NCBI RefSeq assembly: GCF_000722695.1
Contig: NZ_JPFU01000014.1
Span: 1-55,292, forward strand
Direction: 5' to 3'
Origin: Streptococcus mitis
Lineage (GTDB): Bacteria > Bacillota > Bacilli > Lactobacillales > Streptococcaceae
Length of the DNA: 55,292 nucleotides
The notes beneath the pieces were generated by a model. It searched no databases, was not told the DNA's origin, and saw only the letters and a list, made by a program, of their open reading frames with translations. Made by a program: the position numbers and the translations under genes. Shown here one piece after another: positions 24,592-33,691 of this stretch. Position 1 is the first letter of the stretch, and each line of letters begins with the position of its first letter.

Positions 24592-25746
24592 ATGTCTATA
24601 CACAAATACAAAACAAAAAAAGGAATCCTATACTATGTCAGCTTTTACATTGGCTTAGATGCTTATGGAAAGAAAAAAAGGCACTTAAAGAGAGGGTTCA
24701 AAACCAAAAAAGAGGCAAAATTGTACGAAGCTCGTTTAGAAGCTGGTGTCGTTGCCCCCACAGTAAGTACTGACAAACCTAACCCCAAAGTCACTTATAA
24801 AGAACTTTATCAAGAATGGTTTAATGCCTATGTTGGTACCGTTGAAGAAACAACTTCTTCCCAAACTAAGAATATCTATCGAATACATATTCTACCAATA
24901 TTTGGCGATAAATTTATTGACCAAATCAGTCCTTTAGACTGTCAAAACTTTATTACACAAAAATCTCAGACTTTCAAAAATATCAAACAGATAAAATCCT
25001 ATACCTCAAAAATTTTTGATTTTGCAATCAACATGAACTACATTGATCGAAATCCAATGAAGAATGTTATCATGCCTAAAATCAAAAAAACTAGATCAGA
25101 TAATTTTTGGTCTCTGGAGGAATTACATCATTTCCTTGATATAGTGAAAGAAACTGAGCCATTTAAACATTTTGCTTTATTTAGACTGCTTGCATTTAGT
25201 GGACTACGAAAAGGGGAGTTATACGCTTTAAAATGGGCTGATATTAACTTTGACAGCAATCTATTGAACATAGATAAAAGTCTAGGAAGAATTGACGGTA
25301 AAGCGATTGAAAAGAGCACAAAGAATGAATCTTCAGTTCGTACAATCTATCTTGATGATGAGACAATCGATATTATTAAGCAATGGAGAAATTTCTATCT
25401 GAAAGAACAATCTCAGCTTCCTCTTACAAAGCTGAATATTAGTGATGAATATATGTTCTCTTACATATCAAGTAATGACAAAATTGAACCTTTGCATGCT
25501 GATTACATTAATAACGTACTGAATCGAATTATTAAAAAGCATAAATTAAAACCAATTAGCCCACATGGGTTTAGACATACACATGCAACACTTATGTCTG
25601 AAATTGGAATCGACCCTTCTAATACATCAAAACGTCTCGGTCATGCAAGCAGTCAGGTGACATTAGATGTCTATACTCACACCACAAAAACTGGTGAGAA
25701 AAACTCTATTGACAAATTTGCAGACTATCTCAATAAAGCAAAATAA
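24592..25746 (+). CDS. int: tyrosine integrase of the rpsI-inserted element
   Basis: The product is 384 residues, a full-length phage/ICE-type integrase. The N-terminal arm-binding part (KYKTKKGILYYVSFYIGLDAYGKKKRH) and SAM-like core-binding part (about 67-160) are complete. Catalytic residues are R206 (SGLRKGEL), H325 and R328 (SPHGFRHTHATL), H351 (GHASSQVT) and Y361 (LDVYTHTT). CGGAGA precedes the ATG. It stands 130 bases from the rpsI stop, the expected place for an integrase acting on that attachment site. It differs clearly from the two dead integrases in modules 2 and 3. Confidence 0.92.
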   Translation: MSIHKYKTKKGILYYVSFYIGLDAYGKKKRHLKRGFKTKKEAKLYEARLEAGVVAPTVSTDKPNPKVTYKELYQEWFNAYVGTVEETTSSQTKNIYRIHILPIFGDKFIDQISPLDCQNFITQKSQTFKNIKQIKSYTSKIFDFAINMNYIDRNPMKNVIMPKIKKTRSDNFWSLEELHHFLDIVKETEPFKHFALFRLLAFSGLRKGELYALKWADINFDSNLLNIDKSLGRIDGKAIEKSTKNESSVRTIYLDDETIDIIKQWRNFYLKEQSQLPLTKLNISDEYMFSYISSNDKIEPLHADYINNVLNRIIKKHKLKPISPHGFRHTHATLMSEIGIDPSNTSKRLGHASSQVTLDVYTHTTKTGEKNSIDKFADYLNKAK

Positions 25747-25769
25747 ATCATGATTTTAAAAATTTAGAA

Positions 25770-25790
25770 GAGGTTATCAGAAGGTTATCA
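25770..25790. repeat. right-end arm-type repeat
   Basis: gaggttatcagaaggttatca matches gaggttatcaaagggttatca at the left end (19375) in direct orientation. Tandem ggttatca motifs at both ends of the element fit integrase arm-binding sites. Confidence 0.55.
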
Positions 25791-25820
25791 CAAAGCTATT
25801 TGAGCTCAAAAATCGACAAA

Positions 25821-25853
25821 AAAGCACTTTGCAAAATTTTTGCAAAGTGCTTT
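25821..25853 (-). terminator. rpsI terminator (bidirectional)
   Basis: AAAGCACTTTGCAAAA pairs with TTTTGCAAAGTGCTTT in a near-continuous palindrome with T runs on both sides. It ends rplM-rpsI and probably also int from the other side. It lies inside the integrated element's sequence, so the element supplies the terminator. Confidence 0.85.
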
Positions 25854-25877
25854 GAAACGTTGATATAATCGTATTGA

Positions 25878-25927
25878 TTAACGTTTTGAGAATTGTGATG
25901 CTTTACGAGCTTTCTTAAGACCTGGTT
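25878..25927. repeat. att site at the 3' end of rpsI (repeat 5)
   Basis: This is the end of the functional rpsI gene and the element's right attachment site. It shares the run from gtgatgctttacgag to acctggttt with repeats 1 and 2 and differs at synonymous positions toward the stop. Confidence 0.85.
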
Positions 25928-26270
25928 TCTTACGTTCAACTTTACGTGAGTCACGTGTAAGAAGTCCTGCGCGTTTCAATGAATCGCGGAAGTCTGGGTC
26001 TACTTGAAGAAGGGCACGAGCGATACCGTGACGGATAGCTCCTGATTGACCAGCGTATCCACCACCTACAACGTTAACGAAAACGTCGTATGAACCTGCA
26101 GTTGAAGTAACTGCGAATGGTTGGTTGATGACAAGACGAAGGTCAGCGTGTGGGATGTACTCTTCAACATCTTTTTTGTTAACAGTGATTTTACCAGTTC
26201 CTGGAACAAGGCGAACGCGTGCAACAGCGTTTTTACGACGTCCAGTACCTGCATATTGTGCTTGTGACAT
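25878..26270 (-). CDS. rpsI: 30S ribosomal protein S9
   Basis: The product is 130 residues, the normal bacterial length. It begins [26 protein letters not shown] and ends in the basic tail [12 protein letters not shown], which reaches into the ribosomal P site. AAGGAAAGGA lies upstream of the ATG. It is the second gene of the rplM-rpsI operon, 18 bases after rplM. The last 17 codons coincide with the attachment site of the integrated island, so the protein's C-terminus is encoded by element-derived DNA without changing its sequence. Confidence 0.97.
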   Translation of the reverse strand: MSQAQYAGTGRRKNAVARVRLVPGTGKITVNKKDVEEYIPHADLRLVINQPFAVTSTAGSYDVFVNVVGGGYAGQSGAIRHGIARALLQVDPDFRDSLKRAGLLTRDSRKVERKKPGLKKARKASQFSKR

Positions 26271-26288
26271 ACTTTATTGTTCCTTTCC

Positions 26289-26735
26289 TTAGATAAGTCC
26301 TGAAATATCAAGAACTTCTGGTTGTTGTGCAGCGTGAGTGTGCTCAGCTCCAACAAATACTTTCAACTTCATACCTTGAGCGCGTCCAAGAGTATTGTGT
26401 GGAAGCATACCTTTAACTGATTTCTCGATCAAACGTACTGCATTTTTAGAACGAAGTTCACCTGCAGAGATTTGTTTCAATCCACCTGGGTGGTTTGAGT
26501 GAGTGTAGTAGATTTTATCAGTTGCTTTTTTACCAGTCAATTTAACTTTTTCAGCATTGATAACAATCACAAAGTCACCTGTATCAGTGTGTGGTGTAAA
26601 TGTTGGTTTGTTTTTTCCGCGAAGTACGCTAGCAACTACTGCAGAAAGACGTCCAAGTGGTACATCAGTTGCGTCAACTACGTACCATTTACGTTCAACT
26701 TGGCCTGGTTTAGCCATAAATGTTGTTTTGTTCAT
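26289..26735 (-). CDS. rplM: 50S ribosomal protein L13
   Basis: The product is 148 residues. [38 protein letters not shown] and [21 protein letters not shown] are L13 hallmarks. AGGAGAAATC stands before the ATG. It is an assembly-initiating protein of the large subunit. Expression is probably autoregulated through the leader just upstream (26757-26850). Confidence 0.97.
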   Translation of the reverse strand: MNKTTFMAKPGQVERKWYVVDATDVPLGRLSAVVASVLRGKNKPTFTPHTDTGDFVIVINAEKVKLTGKKATDKIYYTHSNHPGGLKQISAGELRSKNAVRLIEKSVKGMLPHNTLGRAQGMKLKVFVGAEHTHAAQQPEVLDISGLI

Positions 26736-26756
26736 GATTTCTCCTATATATAGTTC

Positions 26757-26850
26757 GATTTTTGTTTACGGTGATGGGTGTTCCTTCCCATCGAAAAGTA
26801 TTTGGAAGGTTCCGGGGCCTTTCAAATGGGGTAAACAATACCGCCTACTA
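26757..26850 (-). ncRNA. L13-type ribosomal protein leader
   Basis: On the minus strand the transcript start is followed by GUUUAC...GUAAAC closing a domain with an inner hairpin GAUGGG...CCCAUC and a purine-rich AAGGCCCCGGAACCUUCC segment. This is the layout I know for the Firmicutes L13 leader (autoregulation by L13). The call is from position and visible stems only. Confidence 0.65.
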
Positions 26851-26879
26851 TAATACCAAATTTCACCCCTAAAAGTCAA
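26850..26879 (-). promoter_or_regulatory. rplM-rpsI promoter
   Basis: TTGACT (26874-26879) and TATTAT (26850-26855) are 18 bases apart on the minus strand, just before the L13-type leader. Confidence 0.75.
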
Positions 26880-26926
26880 TAGATATGAAAAATATTTTTC
26901 TGAATTCCACTCTTTTTATCTCTAAA

Positions 26927-26948
26927 AAACCTCGCTTTCGCGAGGCTC
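26927..26948 (-). terminator. terminator of the ABC exporter operon
   Basis: AGCCTCGC, a short loop, GCGAGGTT form a GC-rich stem followed by TTTTTAGAG on the minus strand, five bases past the stop at 26951. Confidence 0.85.
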
Positions 26949-26950
26949 TT

Positions 26951-28150
26951 CTATTTATAAGATAAGGCACGTTTAAAGGTTTTCCAAGGACCTAAATCAT
27001 CTGTTTGCAGAACGAGGCTAGCATACATACGTCCGATAAAGACTGTTGCCGTTACTGCAAAAGCAATCGTAATCGCAAGCGAAATCCAAGCTTCTAACCC
27101 ATTTGCATAACCATTAATAGCTCTAAACGGCATAAAGAAGGTCGAAATAAAGGGAATATATGAACCAATCTTCAAGATGAGATTGTCACCAGCTGCACCT
27201 AGAGCTGTCACTCCAAAAAAACCACCTAGAATCAAAATCATCAACGGCGACAAGGCTTTCCCTGCATCCTCAGGACGAGAAACCATAGAACCTAGGAAGG
27301 CTGCTAAAACAACGTACATAAAGAGGCTAACCAAGACAAACAATAAGGTGTTGAGCGAGAAAGCCTCTCCTATATGGTTTAAAATACCAGATTGTGCCAA
27401 GATTGGTAGGTCTTTAAAGAGAAGAATGGCAGCAAGTCCACCCACGACGTAAATGCCAATATGGGTCAAAATCACAAGCAACAAGGCAAGCATACGAGCA
27501 TAGAAATAATGACTGGCTCGAATGCTGGAGAAGACCACCTCCATGATTTTAGTACCTTTCTCACTAGCCACTTCCTGGGCAGTGACACTAGCATAAGTAA
27601 TTAAAATCATATAGAGAAAGCCACCAACCGCTGTAGCCGCGATTGTTTGAATCATTTTTTTATTTTCCTTGGATTCATCAATTTTCTCCGTAAAGTTAAC
27701 TGTTTGCTCCAAGCGTTTTTCCTGCTCTTGTGACAAATTGGCTGCCGAACGATTGAGTTGACCTTGAAGATCATTTAACTTGCTCGTTACTCCTAGCTTA
27801 ATAGCAATCTCAAGGGAAGTTTCACCGTGATAAACTGCCTTCAAGACACTATCCTCTTGGTCAATGGTCAGATAGCCTTTTAATTTTTCATCCTTGATAG
27901 CAGCTTGAGCACTTGCTTCATCCTGATAATCAAAATTGAGACCATTGGTAGATTTAAGACCGTCTGTCACAGCTGGAACAGTGCTGACTACTGCTATCTT
28001 GCCACTCTGAGCCATAGAAGAGCCTTGGAGATAGCCAATTCCCCCAGAGAGACCGATAAACAAGAATGGTGAAATCACCATAAAGAAGAAACTCCACGAT
28101 TTGACATGTCGAAGATAGGTTTCCTTCATTACAACCCACATATTTCTCAT
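26951..28150 (-). CDS. ABC-2 type exporter permease (NatB-like)
   Basis: The product is 399 residues. One membrane segment lies at the N-terminus (WSFFFMVISPFLFIGLSGGIG), followed by a long extracellular domain of about 130 residues and five or six membrane segments, including GGFLYMILITYASVTAQEVASEKGTKIMEVV, the ABC-2 signature region. This is the NatB/YhaP layout. It overlaps the ATPase gene by four bases (ATGA), so the two form one exporter. NatAB of Bacillus extrudes sodium, but the substrate here is unknown. Confidence 0.85.
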   Translation of the reverse strand: MRNMWVVMKETYLRHVKSWSFFFMVISPFLFIGLSGGIGYLQGSSMAQSGKIAVVSTVPAVTDGLKSTNGLNFDYQDEASAQAAIKDEKLKGYLTIDQEDSVLKAVYHGETSLEIAIKLGVTSKLNDLQGQLNRSAANLSQEQEKRLEQTVNFTEKIDESKENKKMIQTIAATAVGGFLYMILITYASVTAQEVASEKGTKIMEVVFSSIRASHYFYARMLALLLVILTHIGIYVVGGLAAILLFKDLPILAQSGILNHIGEAFSLNTLLFVLVSLFMYVVLAAFLGSMVSRPEDAGKALSPLMILILGGFFGVTALGAAGDNLILKIGSYIPFISTFFMPFRAINGYANGLEAWISLAITIAFAVTATVFIGRMYASLVLQTDDLGPWKTFKRALSYK

Positions 28151-29040
28151 ACTTCCACCCCTGATTCTAGTTTAAAGATTTCATCAATTGTTGGCGCTTG
28201 TTGATCAAAAGTTGCGATATATTGCCCTTGAGTCAAGATTGGGAAGAGTTCTCTTCCAGCACTTTCATCCTCCAAGATCAATTTCCAACTGCCTTGTTTG
28301 GTCAAACTCACCTGTTTGACATGAGGAAGATTTTCCAATTCTTCCTTACTTCGTTCACTTGAAACAAAGAGACGCGTTTTCCCGTATTGATTGCGGACAT
28401 CCTGTACTGGTCCATGCAAGACCACACGGCCATCTCGGATCATGAGAATATCGTCACAAAGTTCCTCGACGTTGGTCATGACATGGTCAGAAAAGATAAT
28501 GGTTGCTCCGCGCTCTTTTTCTTGAAAAATGACTTGCTTGAGCAATTCTGTATTGACTGGATCCAACCCACTGAAAGGCTCATCCAAGATAATCAAGTCT
28601 GGTTCATGAATCAGAGTAATAATGAGCTGAATCTTCTGCTGATTTCCTTTTGACAGACTCTTGATTTTATCAGTCAACTTCCCTTTCACTTCCAACTTCT
28701 TCATCCATTGAGGGAGTTTTTCCTTGACCTCCTTGGCATCCATACCTTTTAGAGTCGCCAAGTAGCGAACTTGTTCAAGAACTGTCAATTTAGGCATGAG
28801 ACTGCGTTCTTCAGGCAGATAGCCAATCCGAGTGTAGGTCTCCTGACGAATATTCTGATTATCCAGACTAATTTCTCCTTGGTATTCTAAAAACTTCAAA
28901 ATACTGTGGAAAATCGTTGTTTTACCAGCACCATTTTTTCCGACTAGTCCTAAAATACGACCTGGTCGCGCTTGAAAGTCAATGCCAAACAAAACTTGCT
29001 TGGGTCCAAAACTTTTCTCTAGACTTCTTACTTCTAGCAT
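28147..29040 (-). CDS. ABC transporter ATP-binding protein (NatA-like)
   Basis: The product is 297 residues. GKNGAGKT at 34-41 is Walker A, LSKGNQQKIQL the signature, LIILDEPFSGLDP Walker B and D loop, and SDHVM the switch His. The ~70 C-terminal residues form the extra domain of DrrA/NatA-type exporters. GGAGGTG precedes the ATG, and a promoter lies at 29068-29096. It pairs with the downstream permease. Confidence 0.92.
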   Translation of the reverse strand: MLEVRSLEKSFGPKQVLFGIDFQARPGRILGLVGKNGAGKTTIFHSILKFLEYQGEISLDNQNIRQETYTRIGYLPEERSLMPKLTVLEQVRYLATLKGMDAKEVKEKLPQWMKKLEVKGKLTDKIKSLSKGNQQKIQLIITLIHEPDLIILDEPFSGLDPVNTELLKQVIFQEKERGATIIFSDHVMTNVEELCDDILMIRDGRVVLHGPVQDVRNQYGKTRLFVSSERSKEELENLPHVKQVSLTKQGSWKLILEDESAGRELFPILTQGQYIATFDQQAPTIDEIFKLESGVEV

Positions 29041-29067
29041 CTTTCACCTCCGAAATGTCTTTCACTC

Positions 29068-29096
29068 ATTATACTCCTTTTTGATAGCCTTTACAA
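29068..29096 (-). promoter_or_regulatory. promoter of the ABC exporter operon
   Basis: TTGTAA (29091-29096) and TATAAT (29068-29073) are separated by 17 bases on the minus strand, about 28 bases upstream of the ATPase start. Confidence 0.75.
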
Positions 29097-29156
29097 TGAT
29101 TTTCGTCCATTTTTATAAGACTATTGCTGTGTAAAATATGACCTGGAGCACTTTTA

Positions 29157-29260
29157 TACTCAATGAAAATCAAAGAGCAAACTAGGAAACTAGCCGTAGG
29201 CTGTACTTGAGTACGGCAAGGTGAAGCTGACGTGGTTTGAAGAGATTTTCGAAGAGTATT
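29157..29260. repeat. BOX element (boxA and boxC, no clear boxB)
   Basis: tactcaatgaaaatcaaagagcaaac and the ending ttgaagagattttcgaagagta are the hallmarks of pneumococcal BOX repeats. The short length suggests the A-C form. It lies between the ABC operon promoter and pheT. Confidence 0.85.
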
Positions 29261-29354
29261 AGTGATAAATCCATTATACAGTAGCAAACTCAATTTATCA
29301 CCTCTGCTCCTCAACTGTCCATTTTTGATCCTGAATTGTTATGTGAAAAGCAAA

Positions 29355-29376
29355 AATCCACCCCAAAGGATGGATT
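29355..29376 (-). terminator. pheT terminator
   Basis: AATCCATCC, TTTG, GGGTGGATT form a 9 bp stem with one wobble pair, followed by TTTGCTTTT on the minus strand. Confidence 0.75.
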
Positions 29377-29382
29377 GATACT

Positions 29383-31788
29383 TTAACGCACTTCTGCATT
29401 GACTTTTTCTTCAAGAGACGCTTGGATTTTTTCCATGTAGCGTGCGACTTCTTCGTCCGTTAAGCTGTCTTCTGGATTTTGGAAGGTCAAGCTATAAGCC
29501 ATTGACTTCATACCAAGTCCCAATTTCTCACCTGAGAAGACGTCAAAGAGTTTGATATCTGTCAAACGTTTCACACCGGCAGCTTGGATAGCGTCCACAA
29601 CTTCTTGATGAGTCACTTCTGCCTTGAGGAGAAGGGCAACGTCACGGCTGACTGCTGGGAATTTCGTGATTTCCACAAATGGAGTAGCTGGTTGAAGGGC
29701 AGCTTCGATGGCTGAAAGGTTAAGCTCAGCTACATACGTTTCTGGAATATCGTAAGCTTTAGCAGTGACTGGATGCACTTGGCCAAGGAAACCAAGAACT
29801 TGGTCACCGAGTGAAATCATAGCTGTACGACCTGGGTGGAGGCTTGCAATCTCAGCCGTAGCTGTATAGGTCACTTCTAGTCCCAGGCGAGCAAAGAGGG
29901 CTTCAAGGATTCCCTTGGCATAGAAGAAATCAACTGGAACTGCTGCCGTTTGGAAATCTTTTTCAGCAACCAAGCCTGTCAAGGCAAAGGCGAAGCTATT
30001 AATCTCATTTGGAAGTTCTTCTTTTGGATTACCTGTTTGTTCAAAGACTTTTCCAATCTCGTAAAGTGCCAAGTTTTTGTTCTTACGAGCCACGTTGTAA
30101 GCAACTGTATCTAGGATACCTGAGATCATATTTTGACGGAGGACAGAACGGTCCACAGTCATTGGCCACATGAGTTCAGTAAGGTTACTTGGTTGAGCCG
30201 TAAACTCAACTGCTTTTTCAGGAGTAGTCAGAGCGTAGGTGATGATTTCTGTCAAACCTGCCCCTTCAGCAATCGTACGAACTTGACGGCGGAGTTTTTG
30301 TGTCGCAGTCAATTCACCAGCTGTACCATCGTCTTTTGGAAGGCTGGTTGGCAAGCGATCATAACCGTAGATACGAGCGATTTCTTCAAAGAGGTCCGCT
30401 TCGATGGTGATATCCCAACGACGACGTGGGACTCTGACTGTAAAGCTGTCTGCATTCCCAGAAAGACCAAAGCCAAGACGACGGAAGACGTCTTCTACAT
30501 CCGCGTAAGAAAGTTCTGTACCAAGGACACGGTTAACATCAGCAAGAGTTGAAGAAACTTCCACATCAGAGGTATCAAGTTCACCCGCTGAAACGATACC
30601 CTTACGCACAGTCGCACCTGCAAGCTCTGCAATCATGCTAGCCGCCGCATCAAGAGCCTCATTAACAGTTGCCACATTAATTCCTTTTTCAAAGCGAGAA
30701 GACGATTCAGAACGAAGGTTGAGGCGACTGCTGGTCTTACGGATAGATTTGCCATTGAAAACAGCAGCTTCAAGGACAACACGACTAGATTTCTCAGAGA
30801 TTTCTGTTACTTGACCGCCCATGACACCTGCAAGGGCTACTGACTTGTCTGCGACAGTGATAACTAAGTCATTTGTTTCCAAGTCACGTTCTTCACCATC
30901 CAAGGTCACCAATTTTTCACCAGCACGTGCCTCACGTACACGGATGTCAGTCCCTTCAAAGGTATCCAAGTCAAAGGCATGCATAGGTTGACCAAAGTAG
31001 AGAAGGATGTAGTTGGTCACGTCCACTACGTTGTTAATGGGACGGATTCCTTCGTTCATGAGAAGGTTTTGCAACCATTGTGGACTTGGTGCAATAGTCA
31101 CATTGTCCAAGATACGGGCTGCATAGTAAGGTGCCTTGTCTGTTTCAATCCCTACGGAAAGAGCGTCTGCTGCAACTTCATTTGTTTCTGTTAGAGTAAA
31201 TTCTTTAAAGTTGACTGCCTTGTCATAGATGGCTGCCACTTCATGAGCCACTCCACGCATAGAAAGGGCATCCGCACGGTTGGGTGTGATAGACAGTTCG
31301 ATGATTTCATCATCCAAGTCTAGGTAAGAAAAGACTTCCTCACCAGGAACGGCATTTTCTGGCAAGATTTGGATGCCATCTGCGAATTCCTTAGGCACAA
31401 CTGAATCAGAAATTCCCAATTCACCAAGCGAACAGATCATTCCAAGTGACTCAAGACCGCGGATTTTCCCTTTTTTGATCTTGTAGTTGTCAGCGATGCG
31501 AGCTCCTGGAAGTGCCACCATGACCTTGATACCAGCACGCACATTCGGTGCACCACAGACGATTTGACGGGCTTCTTCTTCGCCAACGTTAACCTGACAA
31601 ACATGAAGGTGAGTTTCTGGCACATCTTCGCAAGACAAGACCTCACCGACGACAATTTTTGAGAGACCGGCAGCTGGTGATTCGACACCTTCTACCTCGA
31701 TCCCTGTAGTTGACATTTTTTCAGCCAACTCTTGTGATGGCACATCAATGTCCACCAATTCTTTTAACCATTTATAAGATACAAGCAT
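29383..31788 (-). CDS. pheT: phenylalanyl-tRNA synthetase beta subunit
   Basis: The product is 801 residues, normal for the long bacterial form. The N-terminal EMAP-type tRNA-binding domain (about 40-155, [24 protein letters not shown]), the B3/B4 editing domain, the B5 domain and the C-terminal anticodon-binding FDX-ACB domain ([18 protein letters not shown] onward) can be followed in order. With PheS it forms the (alpha-beta)2 enzyme that charges tRNA-Phe. It is the third gene of a T-box operon, after pheS and an acetyltransferase gene. Confidence 0.97.
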   Translation of the reverse strand: MLVSYKWLKELVDIDVPSQELAEKMSTTGIEVEGVESPAAGLSKIVVGEVLSCEDVPETHLHVCQVNVGEEEARQIVCGAPNVRAGIKVMVALPGARIADNYKIKKGKIRGLESLGMICSLGELGISDSVVPKEFADGIQILPENAVPGEEVFSYLDLDDEIIELSITPNRADALSMRGVAHEVAAIYDKAVNFKEFTLTETNEVAADALSVGIETDKAPYYAARILDNVTIAPSPQWLQNLLMNEGIRPINNVVDVTNYILLYFGQPMHAFDLDTFEGTDIRVREARAGEKLVTLDGEERDLETNDLVITVADKSVALAGVMGGQVTEISEKSSRVVLEAAVFNGKSIRKTSSRLNLRSESSSRFEKGINVATVNEALDAAASMIAELAGATVRKGIVSAGELDTSDVEVSSTLADVNRVLGTELSYADVEDVFRRLGFGLSGNADSFTVRVPRRRWDITIEADLFEEIARIYGYDRLPTSLPKDDGTAGELTATQKLRRQVRTIAEGAGLTEIITYALTTPEKAVEFTAQPSNLTELMWPMTVDRSVLRQNMISGILDTVAYNVARKNKNLALYEIGKVFEQTGNPKEELPNEINSFAFALTGLVAEKDFQTAAVPVDFFYAKGILEALFARLGLEVTYTATAEIASLHPGRTAMISLGDQVLGFLGQVHPVTAKAYDIPETYVAELNLSAIEAALQPATPFVEITKFPAVSRDVALLLKAEVTHQEVVDAIQAAGVKRLTDIKLFDVFSGEKLGLGMKSMAYSLTFQNPEDSLTDEEVARYMEKIQASLEEKVNAEVR

Positions 31789-31864
31789 AATTTAGTTCTC
31801 CAGAATGACAGTTGCCACTCTAGTTCTTTTCCTTTCCTATCATTTCAATAGAAGAATCATCTTC

Positions 31865-32374
31865 TTACCTTAATTTCTTTCTCAGTAACCAATCCGTATC
31901 TACTTTTTGACCAACCATAAAATGATGTTGGCTAAATTTTTCAAAACCATATCGATTATAAAACGCTTGAGCTTTTGTATTATGCTCCCAAACACCTAAC
32001 CAAGCCCAGGAAAAACTATTTTTTGTAGCAAGTTCAAGAGCAAATTCAAACAGTTGCTTACCGAATCCAAATCCTTGGAATTTTTGTAGCACATAGAGGC
32101 GTTGAATTTCAAAAGCATCCTCTAATTCTCTCTCAGTTTGAGCATTTCCCCAGTTGACTTTGAGAAAACCAGCTATCTCCTCTTCATGCATAATGAAATA
32201 GGTTTCGGATTCTGGATTTTCCAACTCAGTAGACAAAACTCTCAGACTATAAGCCTCTTCAAAGTATTCCTGTAACTGCTCTTCCGTATTATCATGAGCA
32301 AATGTTTCACGAAAGGTTTGTTTGGCAATTTTAGCCAACACCTCAACATCTGCCATTTCTACTTTTCTAATCAT
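31865..32374 (-). CDS. GNAT-family N-acetyltransferase between pheS and pheT
   Basis: The product is 169 residues. FEIQRLYVLQKFQGFGFGKQLFEFAL contains the acetyl-CoA-binding (R/Q)xxGxG/A motif, and WLGVWEHNTKAQAFYNRYGFEKF the usual C-terminal beta strands. GNAT enzymes acetylate amines on small molecules or protein N-termini. Its start overlaps the pheS stop (TAATG), so it is translationally coupled to pheS and under the same T-box. The substrate is unknown; a RimI-like or polyamine-type role cannot be told apart by eye. Confidence 0.85.
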   Translation of the reverse strand: MIRKVEMADVEVLAKIAKQTFRETFAHDNTEEQLQEYFEEAYSLRVLSTELENPESETYFIMHEEEIAGFLKVNWGNAQTERELEDAFEIQRLYVLQKFQGFGFGKQLFEFALELATKNSFSWAWLGVWEHNTKAQAFYNRYGFEKFSQHHFMVGQKVDTDWLLRKKLR

Positions 32375-33420
32375 TATTTAAACTGTTCTGAGAAGCGGAC
32401 ATCTCCTTGGTAAAATCCACGGATATCGTTGATTCCGTAACGGAGCATAGCTACACGCTCTTGTCCAAGACCAAAGGCAAATCCAGAGTAAACAGTCGCA
32501 TCGATACCACTCATCTCAAGGACACGTGGGTGAACCATACCGGCCCCCATAATTTCGATCCAACCTGTTTTCTTACATACGTTACAGCCTTCTCCACCAC
32601 ACTTGAAGCAGGAAACATCCACCTCAACAGATGGCTCTGTGAATGGGAAGTAAGAGGGACGCAGACGGATCTGACGCTCTTCACCGAACATTTTTTGGAC
32701 AATCAACTGAAGGGTTCCTTGAAGGTCTGCCATAGAGATATTTTTCCCAACAACCAAACCTTCGATTTGGTGGAACTGGTGACTGTGGGTCGCATCGTCT
32801 GTGTCACGACGGAACACACGCCCTGGTGAGATCATTTTCAAAGGACCTTTAGAAAAATCATGGGCATCCATAGCACGCGCCTGAACTGGAGACGTGTGGG
32901 TACGGAGCAAGATTTCTTCTGTGATATAGAACGTGTCCTGCATATCACGGGCTGGGTGGTCTTTTGGAAGGTTCATACGTTCAAAGTTATAGTAGTCTTG
33001 CTCCACTTCAAAACCATCCACGACTTGGTAACCCATACCGATAAAGATATCTTCGATTTCTTCACTGGTTTGTGTCAAAACATGACGGTGACCAGTCGCA
33101 ACAGGACGACCTGGAAGCGTCACATCGATGCTCTCGCTAGCCAGTTGAGCTGCGACTTTCTTTTCTTCCAAGAGTTTAGCTGTTTCTTCAAAAGCTGCTG
33201 TCAAGACATCACGAGCTTCATTGACGTGTTTCCCAATGATTGGACGCATCTCAGCAGAAACATCTTTCATCCCTTTGAGGATTTCAGTGAGCGAACCCTT
33301 TTTACCAAGGACAGAGACACGCAAATCTTGCATCTCTTTTTCATTTTCAGCAGTAATCTGCTTCAAGCTAGCCAGCGTTTCTTCACGAAGCGCTTTTAAT
33401 TGTTCTTCAATAGTTGACAT
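32374..33420 (-). CDS. pheS: phenylalanyl-tRNA synthetase alpha subunit
   Basis: The product is 348 residues. A coiled-coil N-terminus (about 1-85) precedes the class II core: motif 2 region [25 protein letters not shown] and motif 3 [17 protein letters not shown] near the C-terminus. Cys residues in [14 protein letters not shown] mark the insertion seen in this family. It catalyses Phe activation together with PheT. Transcription is governed by the T-box leader upstream (33430-33680). Confidence 0.97.
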   Translation of the reverse strand: MSTIEEQLKALREETLASLKQITAENEKEMQDLRVSVLGKKGSLTEILKGMKDVSAEMRPIIGKHVNEARDVLTAAFEETAKLLEEKKVAAQLASESIDVTLPGRPVATGHRHVLTQTSEEIEDIFIGMGYQVVDGFEVEQDYYNFERMNLPKDHPARDMQDTFYITEEILLRTHTSPVQARAMDAHDFSKGPLKMISPGRVFRRDTDDATHSHQFHQIEGLVVGKNISMADLQGTLQLIVQKMFGEERQIRLRPSYFPFTEPSVEVDVSCFKCGGEGCNVCKKTGWIEIMGAGMVHPRVLEMSGIDATVYSGFAFGLGQERVAMLRYGINDIRGFYQGDVRFSEQFK

Positions 33421-33429
33421 AATTCCTCC

Positions 33430-33680
33430 ATCAGTCGCTTATCAGATAAAAAGAAAACCACATGCCAAAAACTCCACTCGGAGCGTTGACACGCGGTACC
33501 ATCCGTTTTCATCTGACAAGTCAGACCTTCATTTCTAAATCCATGCGCAAGTGAATTCACCCAGCTTTCATATAGAGAGCTTGCAGTCACGGCTCTCCTC
33601 CCTGATATACTTCCCTTGAGTTACTAGTCTTGCGGATTCCTATTCAATTACTACTTAGTTTATCAGATTTTTAGTTAAAA
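33430..33680 (-). ncRNA. T-box leader of the pheS operon
   Basis: The minus strand carries GGATGGTACCGCG (33490-33503), the T-box motif that pairs with the uncharged tRNA acceptor end. A terminator-like stem (CGCTCC...GGAGT) and a T run follow. Upstream, AGTA and GGGA elements of stem I and a TTC specifier candidate (33553-33555, within GTGAATTCAC) fit tRNA-Phe sensing. A promoter-like TTGTTT with TAAACT 17 bases on lies just upstream. Confidence 0.9.
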
Positions 33681-33691
33681 AACAAGTTCGA

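Noticed and set aside
19276..25877. A relaxase gene for the module 4 element
   Set aside because: I looked in all frames for HxH-type three-histidine and relaxase Tyr motifs in frames of sufficient length and saw none.
32407..33399. Long plus-strand frames opposite pheS
   Set aside because: They are antisense shadows of a well-matched synthetase gene with biased codon use.
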